Shown here: one piece after another, positions 44,557-53,394 of the stretch
How the letters are laid out: each line of letters starts with the position of its first letter
Numbering within the stretch: the first letter of the stretch is position 1
Source: Dyadobacter fermentans DSM 18053
GTDB lineage: Bacteria; Bacteroidota; Bacteroidia; Cytophagales; Spirosomataceae
DNA: 64,000 bases
Direction of reading: 5' to 3'
Assembly: GCF_000023125.1 (NCBI RefSeq)
Contig: NC_013037.1
Coordinates: forward strand, 3,162,001-3,226,000
Translations under genes and position numbers: made by a program
The notes under the pieces: model-generated
What the model saw: only the letters and a program-made list of their open reading frames with translations
Told to the model about the DNA's origin: nothing
Database searches by the model: none

Positions 44557-45723
44557 TTACCTGCACCGCTGCGACGACCCGCGTACGACCAGCTCTGTAC
44601 TCAGAACCCGCTTTTCGTTCACGATCGCCTCTTCGGCATCGACGAGCTGCAAGATCCATTCGGCGGTGGTGCGGCCGATTTGCATGGTTGGCTGGCGAAC
44701 GGTGGTGAGGCCCGGGCCGATGTACGCCGATTCTGCATTGTCGCTGAAACCGACCACCCCGAGTTCGTCGGGAATGGATATACCCTTTTCCCGGGCCATA
44801 AGCATGATTTCGATGGCCGACGAGTCGTTTACGGCAAAGATCGCGTCGGGGCGGTTGGCAAGGTCGAGGAGGTATTGGCCGTAAATGCGCGCTTTCTGCT
44901 GCGTGAGCATGCCCTGGATGATCATGTGATCGTCGATCGGCTTGCCGTATTTCTCCATCGCCGCACGGTATCCGCGGAGGCGCTCCTGACTTACCTGTAA
45001 AGTGAGCGGACCGCCCAAATGCGCAATGCGTTCGTAGCCATTCAGAATGAGGTGTTCTACCGCCCGGAACGACGCTTCGAAATCATTCACGACCACTTTC
45101 GGCACGTCGATCTGATCGCATACACGGTTGAACTGGATCAGTGGAATGCCGCGCTTGGCGAACACGCTCAGGTGGTCGAAGTTGTTGGTTTCCTGTGTAA
45201 GCGAAATCAGCAGGCCGTCGATGCGGTTGGCGAGCATGGCCTTTGTGTTCGATATCTCGACCTGGTATGACTCATTACTCTGCATGATCGTGAGGTTATA
45301 CCCGGCCTCCGTCAGCACCTCGTGCGCTCCGATGATCACATTGGGAAAGAACTGGTTCTGGAATTCCGGAACGATCATTCCAATAGTGTTGGTCTTGCTC
45401 TTAACCAGGCTGTAAGCGAGCTGGTTAGGCTGGTAATCCAGCTGAGCGGCTTTATCGAGCACCGCCTGGCGGGTTTCGGGACTGATGTCCGCATGGCCGT
45501 GCAATGCCCGCGAAACGGTCGAGTTGGATACGCCCAGCGACTTCGCAATATCGATAATGGTCGTCTGATGCCGCTTCCGCTTCACGAGCGATTCAATGGA
45601 GTCGTCCTTTTCGGCATGGGTGAAATAATAGTTACACCATTTGCACAGGTAGCGCTGCTTGCCTCTCACATAACCCGCTTTCATAATGCCGTCCACCTGC
45701 GCACACTTCACGCACTCGATCAT
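44557..45723 (-). CDS. LacI family regulator with an N-terminal zinc ribbon
   Basis: A 388-residue regulator. Residues 4-30 hold Cys4-x2-Cys7-x19-Cys27-x2-Cys30, a zinc ribbon of the kind found in IS1-type transposase InsA (GYVRGKQRYLCKWCNYYF). The LacI helix-turn-helix follows at about 52-100 (TIIDIAKSLGVSNSTVSRAL, hinge DYQPNQLAYSLVKSKTN). A periplasmic-binding-like sugar domain fills 105-388. It reads away from the susC operon, and a 32-base palindrome sits between them. It most likely controls that locus in response to a sugar. The extra ribbon is unusual for LacI. Confidence 0.9.
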   Translation of the reverse strand: MIECVKCAQVDGIMKAGYVRGKQRYLCKWCNYYFTHAEKDDSIESLVKRKRHQTTIIDIAKSLGVSNSTVSRALHGHADISPETRQAVLDKAAQLDYQPNQLAYSLVKSKTNTIGMIVPEFQNQFFPNVIIGAHEVLTEAGYNLTIMQSNESYQVEISNTKAMLANRIDGLLISLTQETNNFDHLSVFAKRGIPLIQFNRVCDQIDVPKVVVNDFEASFRAVEHLILNGYERIAHLGGPLTLQVSQERLRGYRAAMEKYGKPIDDHMIIQGMLTQQKARIYGQYLLDLANRPDAIFAVNDSSAIEIMLMAREKGISIPDELGVVGFSDNAESAYIGPGLTTVRQPTMQIGRTTAEWILQLVDAEEAIVNEKRVLSTELVVRGSSQRCR

Positions 45724-45834
45724 ACCCTGTTGTACTTTTTAAATAAATATGCATTTAAACCCATTCGCTACCACACTTCCCGGTAGACATCGCAAAAATA
45801 TAAAAATCTCCTATTAATCATCAGCAAAACCATA

Positions 45835-45866
45835 TATCGGTATCGTTTCCGCAAACGTTACCGATA
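45835..45866. promoter_or_regulatory. Candidate LacI-family operator of the glycan locus
   Basis: A 32-base near-perfect palindrome. Outer arms TATCGGTA and TACCGATA match perfectly; inner arms CGTTT and AAACG surround a CG centre. Only four of 32 positions break symmetry. The CGTTTNCGNAAACG core is close to known LacI-family operators. It lies 112 bases before lacI and 200 before susC in the only large divergent gap of the locus. Confidence 0.7.
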
Positions 45867-46066
45867 GTTTTTGTTCGATTTCCGGATTTTTCTGCTTTAA
45901 TCCGGCATTCGCATCGCCTCGAATCTCACCTATATTTAAGTTAAAAGCGCATTCAGGCTGGCTAATGCACTGCCAGGAAAGTTTATCAACAGCGCTACAT
46001 CTGCTGTAAACAATTGCACTATTTCAATATTTAAGAGTTCACATCAAACCCTAATTTTTTACTTAC

Positions 46067-49000
46067 ATGAAGAAAAAGATACGTGACTTGTTCCTGCTCG
46101 GCTTCCTGTGCCTGGGCGTCATGCAGTCGCTGCTTGCGCAGACGAGCACCGTGAAAGGCAAGATAACCGACGACAAAGGCGAATCGATCCCCGGCGCGAG
46201 CATTACCGTGAAAGGCACCCAGCAAGGCACATTGGCCGACGCCGACGGTGTGTATTCCATCGACGTGGCGGGCAATGCAACCCTGGTGTTTTCTTTCCTC
46301 GGATATTTAAAAGAAGAAGTGAACGTCGCCAACCGCTCCACCGTGGATGTTTCATTGAAAACCGACACCAAAGCACTTGAAGAAGTGGTGGTGGTAGGGT
46401 ACGGAACCCAGCGGAAGATCGAAACGACTGGCTCCATTGCCTCCGTGAAAGCGGCCGATCTGGTGCAGACGCCCGTTGCCAACGTGGCGCAGGGCCTTCA
46501 ATCGCGAATCGCCGGTGTGCAAATCAACCAGAACACCGGTTCTCCGGGCGGGAACGTGAGCGTGCGTATACGAGGTACAAACTCTATAAACGGCTCATCC
46601 GAACCGCTTTACGTGGTGGATGGAATCCAGATCTCGAATGGCGGCGGCATCAACGACGTGAGCCCGCTTTCGACGATCAACCCGAATGATATCGAATCGG
46701 TGGAAGTATTGAAAGATGCCTCTGCATCAGCCATTTACGGCGCCCGCGCTGCCAACGGTGTGATCCTCATCACCACCAAACGTGGTAAAAGCGGCGCTAC
46801 CCGTGTCACCTATGACGGCTATTACGGCACCCAGAAAGTAAACAAAACGCTGAAAGTGCTCGATGCGGCCCAGTTTGCACAAGTTGAAAATGAGGTATTT
46901 AAAAACAATTACTACCCTGATCCCGCTTCCTTGGGCAAAGGTGTCGACTGGCAGGATGTAATTTTCCGCCGTGCACCGATCCAAAACCATCAATTGTCGA
47001 TCAATGGCGGTAACGAAAAAACGCAACTCGCGCTATCGCTCAACTATTTCGACCAGGAAGGCACGCTCCGCGGATCGGCTTTCACGCGCTATTCTTTCCG
47101 GCTCAATCTCGACCATCAGATCAGCAAGAGCATTAAAGTGGGAACAAGTATTCTGAGCAGCCATTCGATAGCGGACGGCATCCAGACCGGCAGCACCGAT
47201 ATCGGTAATGCAGGTGCCGTAACGCAAACCGTGCTCGGCGCAGCCATTGGCGCGCCCCCTACCCTGCAACCCTACCGTCCCGACGGCTCCATTTTCCCCT
47301 TCGGCGAGCAGGCGGGCGGGCAATACCGTGAGGTGGTAAACCCGCTCAATTTTACCGAAGTACTGAACAAAAGGGCGATCAAACGCATCCTGGCAAATGT
47401 TTACGCCGATTTCAGCCTGTTCAAGGGCCTGACTTACCGAGCCTCGTTCAACATTGACCAGAAAGGCGAGCTGTACGATTTCTATTCGCCCCGCTCGATC
47501 GTCAACAAAAGCGACCTGACCGACAATTCCGGAACGGGTGAAAAGGAGAATGTCAACGGGCTTGCACTGTTGCACGAAAGCATCCTTACTTACAGCACCA
47601 CATTCGCCAAAATCCATTCCTTCAAAGCCACTGCGGTATTCGGCACCCAGCTCGATCAGAACAACTGGAACAAAATGAATGCTACCGGCTTCCCTAACGA
47701 CGCCACACAAAATGAAGCCATGCAGCTGGCATTAACCCGCAATGTAAGCAGCTTTCGAAGCAGTCAACGCCTGGATTCTTACATGGCCCGTGTGAATTAC
47801 GGCTTCAAAGACAAGTTCTTCCTGGATCTCACGGCACGCGTGGACGGATCGAGCAAGTTTGGTGCAAACCACAAATACGGCGTTTTCCCGGCGGTTTCGG
47901 CTGCCTACCGCCTCATCGAGGAGCCGTTTATGAAGGACATTACCTGGCTTTCGGACCTGAAACTCCGGGGAAGCTACGGTATCACCGGTAATGCCGGCGG
48001 TATCGACCCTTACCAGTCCCTGGCCACCGTGGCGGCAAACGGCAGCAACTACATGATCAACCACGGCTACGTGACAGGCATTGACCCTACCCGCATCGCC
48101 AACCCCGATCTTCGCTGGGAGCGTTCGCAGCAGACCAACTTCGGGGTAGACGTGAGTTTGCTCAACAACCGGATCAGCGTCATTGCGGATGTTTATCATA
48201 AAAAAACCAATGACCTGTTGTATGTCAAAACGCTGCCGCTGAGCTCCGGCTACGGTACCATCACGGGTAACTATGCCGGCTTGCAGAACAAAGGGCTGGA
48301 ACTTGCCGTGAATGCACGCGTGCTCGACGGCGCATTGAAATGGGACGTATCGGCCAACACCACCATTAACCGCAACAAAGTACTCGGCCTCGACGGCGGC
48401 GTGACCAGCGAACGCTTCATCACCACTTACACGCTGTTGAAAGTCGGTGAGCCGCTGGGTGTTTTCAAAACTTATGTGTTCGACGGCATTAACCAAACGG
48501 GCGAAACCATTCTGCCAGGCTACGACGGCCGCGTAGGTGGCCACAAGGTGAAGGATGTCAACGGCGACGGCCAGATCACTTCAGCCGACCAGATGATTAC
48601 CGGCAATCCAAACCCGAAATTCATTTACGGCTTCTCGACCAATCTTTCGTACAAAGGATTTGACCTCGCCGCATTCCTGTCGGGCTCGCAGGGCAATGAC
48701 ATTTACAATGCCAGCCGCCTTTCATTCGAAAATCCCCTGGGACAGCGCAACCTGCTCGCGGGCGTGGCGGACCGTTGGTCGCCGACCAACCCCAGCAACC
48801 AGTATGTGAGCGGATTCCAGGGTGGCCGCCTGCCTATTACCAACTATGTAGTGGAAGATGGCTCTTATTTGCGCTGTAAAAACATCACGTTGGGTTACAC
48901 CATTCCGCGCTTCAAAGGCGTGCAGGGCATCCGCGTGTACGTGAGCGCAAACAACCTGTTCACCATCACGAATTACAGCGGTTTTGACCCCGAAGTGAAC

Positions 49001-49093
49001 ACCTATGCCGGCTCTAACACAGCCATCGGCATCGACAACTTCGTGTATCCGCAGGCGAAATCGTTCCTGGGCGGTATCCAGGTTTCATTTTAA
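46067..49093 (+). CDS. SusC/RagA family TonB-linked outer membrane transporter
   Basis: A 1008-residue protein with a signal peptide ending near residue 25 (SLLAQ). Order: a carboxypeptidase-regulatory-like domain (STVKGKITDDKGESIPGASI), a TonB box/plug (EEVVVVGYGTQRKIETTGSI, then RIAGVQINQNTGSPGGNVSV and VEVLKDASASAIYGARAANG), and a 22-strand barrel ending SFLGGIQVSF. It imports glycan fragments through the outer membrane, using TonB energy and a SusD lid. It is the first gene of the long forward operon and probably responds to the nearby LacI regulator. Confidence 0.97.
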   Translation: MKKKIRDLFLLGFLCLGVMQSLLAQTSTVKGKITDDKGESIPGASITVKGTQQGTLADADGVYSIDVAGNATLVFSFLGYLKEEVNVANRSTVDVSLKTDTKALEEVVVVGYGTQRKIETTGSIASVKAADLVQTPVANVAQGLQSRIAGVQINQNTGSPGGNVSVRIRGTNSINGSSEPLYVVDGIQISNGGGINDVSPLSTINPNDIESVEVLKDASASAIYGARAANGVILITTKRGKSGATRVTYDGYYGTQKVNKTLKVLDAAQFAQVENEVFKNNYYPDPASLGKGVDWQDVIFRRAPIQNHQLSINGGNEKTQLALSLNYFDQEGTLRGSAFTRYSFRLNLDHQISKSIKVGTSILSSHSIADGIQTGSTDIGNAGAVTQTVLGAAIGAPPTLQPYRPDGSIFPFGEQAGGQYREVVNPLNFTEVLNKRAIKRILANVYADFSLFKGLTYRASFNIDQKGELYDFYSPRSIVNKSDLTDNSGTGEKENVNGLALLHESILTYSTTFAKIHSFKATAVFGTQLDQNNWNKMNATGFPNDATQNEAMQLALTRNVSSFRSSQRLDSYMARVNYGFKDKFFLDLTARVDGSSKFGANHKYGVFPAVSAAYRLIEEPFMKDITWLSDLKLRGSYGITGNAGGIDPYQSLATVAANGSNYMINHGYVTGIDPTRIANPDLRWERSQQTNFGVDVSLLNNRISVIADVYHKKTNDLLYVKTLPLSSGYGTITGNYAGLQNKGLELAVNARVLDGALKWDVSANTTINRNKVLGLDGGVTSERFITTYTLLKVGEPLGVFKTYVFDGINQTGETILPGYDGRVGGHKVKDVNGDGQITSADQMITGNPNPKFIYGFSTNLSYKGFDLAAFLSGSQGNDIYNASRLSFENPLGQRNLLAGVADRWSPTNPSNQYVSGFQGGRLPITNYVVEDGSYLRCKNITLGYTIPRFKGVQGIRVYVSANNLFTITNYSGFDPEVNTYAGSNTAIGIDNFVYPQAKSFLGGIQVSF

Positions 49094-49134
49094 ACATTCC
49101 TGAATCCTCTTGCCTGTTACAGGGCCAAATTGAT

Positions 49135-50628
49135 ATGAAAAAGCTACTGAAATTAACCACATACCTGGGCATGGCCGGCACCGCGCTGATCGCCCCCTCG
49201 TGCCAGCTGGATGAAACGATTTATTCGTCTATCTACACGGAAGCATTCTATAAAACCGCCGCGGATGCGGAAAAAGGGCTGATCTCCGTTTACGGCGCAT
49301 TGGGCAGCCTGGGCGGCGGTCCCGCGTTGACGCTCGTCGGCGATTTCAGCGACGACCAGACCTACCCGCGCGCCGTGGTGGGCCGCAACACGCTCACGCA
49401 GTTTACCTACGACGTGAACTACACCACCCAGAAAAGTAATTCCCGCCTCAACGAATCGCCGCAGCAGATTTGGCAATCGTGCTACAACGGCATCGAAAAA
49501 GCGAACTGGGTGATTGCCAAGGTGCCGGATGCCAACATGGACGAGACGCGCAAGAAGCAGATCATTGGTGAAGCGTACTTCCTGCGGGCGTTTTACCATT
49601 GGTTTTTGAGTAAAAATTTCGGGGACATCCCGGTTAAAATCACCCCAAGCTACACCGAAGCCGAAGCGTCGACAGCCAAAAGCCCCAAAGCGGACGTGTA
49701 CAAACAAATTTACGCCGACCTCGATCAGGCTTTGAATGCCGGGCTCGTGTCGTACCCCAATGTGGAGAAAGGCCGCGTTGCTAAGGAAGTGGTGAATGCA
49801 TTGTATGCCAAAGCTGCCCTGTATAATGAAGACTGGGCCAAAGCGCTGGAACAAGCCAAGGTGGTCATCAACTCAGGCAAATATGTGCTCATGACTGATG
49901 TGCGCGACGTTTACAAATATGACCAGGAAGATGTTGCACGCATTGAAAACATGTGGGCATACGAGGCAGACCCTGTGTCGCCGGGCCTCGGCCACCAGCT
50001 GACGGGCCTCTGCGGTCCTTCGGGAAGTGCCGGCGCGGAATATGCCCGTACCTCGTATGGCTCGATGTTCGCCTACCAGGCATTCTTCGATTCGTTCGAC
50101 CCGGCCGACAAACGCCGGACTTTGCTGGACACCACCTACATCGACAAAGCCGGCAAAGTGGTTCCGCAGCGAAGCATCACGCCCATCACGACAAAGGGTG
50201 TGCTCATTAAAAAGTATCAGGACCCTGTTTCGACTGTGGGACTGATCCCGAACATCCCGATCTTCCGCCTGCCCGACATGTACCTCATCGCCGCCGAAGC
50301 GGAAGCCCGCCTGAACGGCGCCACGTCGGCCGCGTACGGTTTCGTGAATCCAGTGCGGAAGCGTGCAGGCCTTCCGGAACTAAAAACCGGCCTCACCAAG
50401 GACGCATTCATCGAGGCAGTATTGCAAGAGCGCGCCTGGGAGTTTTTCGCAGAAGGCGACCGCTGGTATGACCTTACCCGCACCGGCAAATTCCTGACCG
50501 TGATCCCGAAAGCGGTAAACGACGTGTACCCGACCCGCAACGTTACCGCCAAAAACAGGTATTTCCCCATCCCGCTGGATGAAATCATCGCCAATACGAA
50601 GCTGGAACAGAATCCTGACTGGAAATAA
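49135..50628 (+). CDS. SusD/RagB family surface glycan-binding lipoprotein
   Basis: A 497-residue surface lipoprotein. The signal ends in a lipobox near residue 23 (LIAPSCQLDE). The SusD helical (TPR-like) plan is seen in IWQSCYNGIEKANWVIAKVP, GEAYFLRAFYHWFLSKNFGD, VVNALYAKAALYNEDWAKAL, and the C-terminal RLPDMYLIAAEAEARLNGAT with AVLQERAWEFFAEGDRWYDL. It forms the lid of the SusC transporter. It lies 41 bases after susC. Confidence 0.97.
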   Translation: MKKLLKLTTYLGMAGTALIAPSCQLDETIYSSIYTEAFYKTAADAEKGLISVYGALGSLGGGPALTLVGDFSDDQTYPRAVVGRNTLTQFTYDVNYTTQKSNSRLNESPQQIWQSCYNGIEKANWVIAKVPDANMDETRKKQIIGEAYFLRAFYHWFLSKNFGDIPVKITPSYTEAEASTAKSPKADVYKQIYADLDQALNAGLVSYPNVEKGRVAKEVVNALYAKAALYNEDWAKALEQAKVVINSGKYVLMTDVRDVYKYDQEDVARIENMWAYEADPVSPGLGHQLTGLCGPSGSAGAEYARTSYGSMFAYQAFFDSFDPADKRRTLLDTTYIDKAGKVVPQRSITPITTKGVLIKKYQDPVSTVGLIPNIPIFRLPDMYLIAAEAEARLNGATSAAYGFVNPVRKRAGLPELKTGLTKDAFIEAVLQERAWEFFAEGDRWYDLTRTGKFLTVIPKAVNDVYPTRNVTAKNRYFPIPLDEIIANTKLEQNPDWK

Positions 50629-50642
50629 AGTTATCGAAATCA

Positions 50643-51584
50643 ATGCTGATCGCCCAAGCGCTTTTATTCCTGGCAACACTCCTATCCGCCCCTTTTCCCG
50701 ACAGGCAAAAGGGGCGGGTCAGGGAGTTCACGGTCACGGAAAACGACACATTGACCTACACCTTGAAACTCGCGCTCGACGACAAGGGACAGCCGCAGTA
50801 TTTTTTCAGGAACATTTTCACACCGGTTTGCTACACCAATGAATGCAAACCGGTGTATATCAATTTTTACTGGGATTTACTCGGCAACTATCAGCGTTTC
50901 GACCTGCCTGAGGGCAAAGTACTTACGAAAGTCGATCACGACGAATTTAAAGAAGAAGACTACCAGAAGTTGCAGGATATCCTGACCCAAAACAATTCCA
51001 TTTTCGCAGACCTCAAAATGGAAGACCTGATTACCAAGGGAACGGACAACCTCACCGATTCGGTAGACGCCAAAGCGGGTGCGACATTAAAAACCATCAA
51101 AAACCAGGTTATCGACGGCGCCGTTTACACCTGCTATACATTGTGGCACATCGCCTATGGCAGAGCCGTGCCCGAAATGCGGAAAATCATCGAAGCATAT
51201 TCGAATGATGTCCTGCTGCACCGGTTTCTGGAAAGCAAAAACCACCATTATCAGTACTGGGCGATGGCCAAAGTAGTGAATGCGAACGGCCAGGTGAGCA
51301 AGCCGTTCGAGAAGGATATCGAGGGGATTATTGCCGGGAAGAACGGCTTTATTGCCAAATATGCCTTGCAGCAGGTGGGAAGCGATTTTTTCAAAGGCGC
51401 CGACCGGCAAAACTGGCTTTGGGATACTTACCTCAAAACCGGCTACGCAATGCAGGTGGCGATTCTCAAAAAAATGACGGAACTGCAACTCGCCAAACCG
51501 GTTACTGCCCGGCTGAAAGAGAGCCTGGCCAATGCCAATGAAGAACAAACCAAATTGATCAACAGCATTTTAACAAAACAATAA
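50643..51584 (+). CDS. Secreted protein with an FMN-binding-like AGAT motif, candidate flavinylated carrier
   Basis: A 313-residue protein with a signal peptide (MLIAQALLFLATLLSAPFPD). Residues about 40-160 include CYTNECKPVYINFYWDLLGN, then VDAKAGATLKTIKNQVIDGA. D142-x-x-A-G-A-T148-L-K-T matches the D-x-x-(S/T)-G-A-T-x-x-(S/T) pattern at which ApbE attaches FMN, except that Ala replaces the first Ser/Thr. Thr148 would be the modified residue. ATYTYTLWH-like sequence follows (VYTCYTLWHIAYGRAVPEMR). Helical C-terminal half. Sits between susD and a secreted FAD oxidoreductase with apbE two genes on, which supports the flavin idea. Carrier role is inference. Confidence 0.6.
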   Translation: MLIAQALLFLATLLSAPFPDRQKGRVREFTVTENDTLTYTLKLALDDKGQPQYFFRNIFTPVCYTNECKPVYINFYWDLLGNYQRFDLPEGKVLTKVDHDEFKEEDYQKLQDILTQNNSIFADLKMEDLITKGTDNLTDSVDAKAGATLKTIKNQVIDGAVYTCYTLWHIAYGRAVPEMRKIIEAYSNDVLLHRFLESKNHHYQYWAMAKVVNANGQVSKPFEKDIEGIIAGKNGFIAKYALQQVGSDFFKGADRQNWLWDTYLKTGYAMQVAILKKMTELQLAKPVTARLKESLANANEEQTKLINSILTKQ

Positions 51585-51585
51585 A

Positions 51586-53388
51586 ATGAAGAAAACGCTC
51601 CTGGCAGTATGCATGATCCTGTCGCTGTTGCCCGCGATGGCGCAAAACCATGTGTTTGTGGAAACCGAATCCTTCGAAGACAAAGGCGGCTGGGTGATTG
51701 ACCAGCAGTCGTTTGTCGTGATGCACTCCTCCTACCTGATGGCCCACGGAATGGGCCGGCCGGTGAAAGACGCGACTACCACGGTAAAACTGCCTAAAAC
51801 CGGAAAGTATCGCATGTGGGTGCGTACCAAAGACTGGGCACCATTCCCGAAAGGCCCCGGCAAGTTCCAGGTCGTGATCGACGGCAAATCCACCGGACAG
51901 ACGTTCGGTGAAAGTGGCTCGGATGCCTGGAAATGGTACGACGGCGGCGTGATCGAAACGAAAAGTGCGGATATGAAACTGGCATTAAAAGACCTCACGG
52001 GCTTCAATGGCCGCTGCGACGCACTGCTATTCACCGACGACCTGAAATTTACCCCTCCCAATGAGCTGGAACCGCTCACCGCATTTCGCAGAAAGCTCCT
52101 CAACCTGACCGACAAGCCACAAGACGCAGGCCGCTACGACCTCGTGGTGGTAGGCGGCGGCATTGCCGGGACCTGCGCGGCCATTTCGGCAGCGCGCATG
52201 GGCCTCACCGTAGCCCTGATCCAGGACCGCCCCGTGCTCGGTGGAAATAACAGTTCCGAAGTGCGCGTGCATTTGATGGGCGACGTCGACAAAAACCATT
52301 ACCCCAAACTCGGACGCATTGTGCGCGAAATGGACAACGGCGATCCCGGCAATGGTAACCCCGATGCCAAAGAATACGGCGATGCGCGCAAAATCGCGAT
52401 TGTTAAAGCCGAAAAGAACATTTCGCTATTCCTGAACACCCACGTTTTTAAAGTAGAAAAAGAGAACGACATTATCACCGCGGTGGTCGGCCGGGACATT
52501 GCTACCAACCAGGAGCGCCGCTTTTCCGGCTCGTTCTTCTCAGACTGCACGGGCGACGGCACGGTGGGCTTCCTCTCCGGCGCCGAATTCCGCATGGGCC
52601 GCGAAAGCAAGGCTGAAACGGGCGAGTCGCTGGCGGCGGAAAAGTCCGACGATTTCACATTGGGAACTTCCAATTTGTGGGCTTCGCTCGATCGCGACAC
52701 TGTTTCGTCCTTCCCTGAAACGCCCTGGGCCATGCAGTTCTCCGACGAATACCACATCGACGAGCCCAAATCCGACTGGCAATGGGAAACCGGTTTTGGG
52801 AATTTCAACACCATTACCCAGGCCGAACAGATCCGCGACCATAACCTGCGCGCCATTTACGGTAACTGGTCTTATCTGAAGAAAAACAAAGCGGCCAAAT
52901 ACGGCAAAAAGGAACTCGCCTGGGTGGCTTACATCGGCGGCAAGCGCGAGTCGCGCCGCATTATCGGGGATTATGTTCTGAACCAAATGGATATCCAGGA
53001 AGGCAAGTTTTACCCCGACGGCTCGGTGACCGCCACCTGGACCATCGACCTGCATTTCCCGGATGCCAAAAACAGCAAGTATTTCGAAGGGCAGGAGTTT
53101 TTCGCGGGCACCAAGCACATCAAAGTAGCGCCCTACACGATCCCCTACCGTTGTTTGTATTCCAAAAACATCCAAAACCTGTTTATGGCCGGCCGAAACA
53201 TCAGCACTACGCACGTGGCATTCGGAAGCACGCGGGTGATGCGGACTTGCGGGATGATGGGCGAGGTGGTAGGCTTTGCGTCCTACATCGCTAACAAATA
53301 CAAAACCAGCCCGCGCGGCGTGTACAAAGACCATTTGCCCGAACTCACCGGAATTTTGAAAGGCGAAACCCTCGCTCCGCAGCCCTGA
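51586..53388 (+). CDS. Secreted FAD-dependent oxidoreductase with N-terminal beta domain
   Basis: A 600-residue protein with a signal peptide ending near residue 20 (LLPAMAQ). Residues about 22-155 form a jelly-roll-like domain resembling carbohydrate-binding modules. The Rossmann FAD loop VVVGGGIAGTCAAISAARMG follows near residue 186, then ALIQDRPVLGGNNSSEVRVH. The C-terminal part carries RCLYSKNIQNLFMAGRNIST and THVAFGSTRVMRTCGMMGEV, as in the FAD_oxidored (PF12831-like) family. The substrate is unknown, perhaps a sugar. Starts two bases after the candidate flavin carrier gene. A cytoplasmic paralogue is at 61301. Confidence 0.85.
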   Translation: MKKTLLAVCMILSLLPAMAQNHVFVETESFEDKGGWVIDQQSFVVMHSSYLMAHGMGRPVKDATTTVKLPKTGKYRMWVRTKDWAPFPKGPGKFQVVIDGKSTGQTFGESGSDAWKWYDGGVIETKSADMKLALKDLTGFNGRCDALLFTDDLKFTPPNELEPLTAFRRKLLNLTDKPQDAGRYDLVVVGGGIAGTCAAISAARMGLTVALIQDRPVLGGNNSSEVRVHLMGDVDKNHYPKLGRIVREMDNGDPGNGNPDAKEYGDARKIAIVKAEKNISLFLNTHVFKVEKENDIITAVVGRDIATNQERRFSGSFFSDCTGDGTVGFLSGAEFRMGRESKAETGESLAAEKSDDFTLGTSNLWASLDRDTVSSFPETPWAMQFSDEYHIDEPKSDWQWETGFGNFNTITQAEQIRDHNLRAIYGNWSYLKKNKAAKYGKKELAWVAYIGGKRESRRIIGDYVLNQMDIQEGKFYPDGSVTATWTIDLHFPDAKNSKYFEGQEFFAGTKHIKVAPYTIPYRCLYSKNIQNLFMAGRNISTTHVAFGSTRVMRTCGMMGEVVGFASYIANKYKTSPRGVYKDHLPELTGILKGETLAPQP

Positions 53389-53394
53389 TGGATT

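Noticed and set aside
47732..48544. Minus-strand reading frame of 270 codons inside susC
   Set aside because: It is a shadow of the transporter's barrel coding region.
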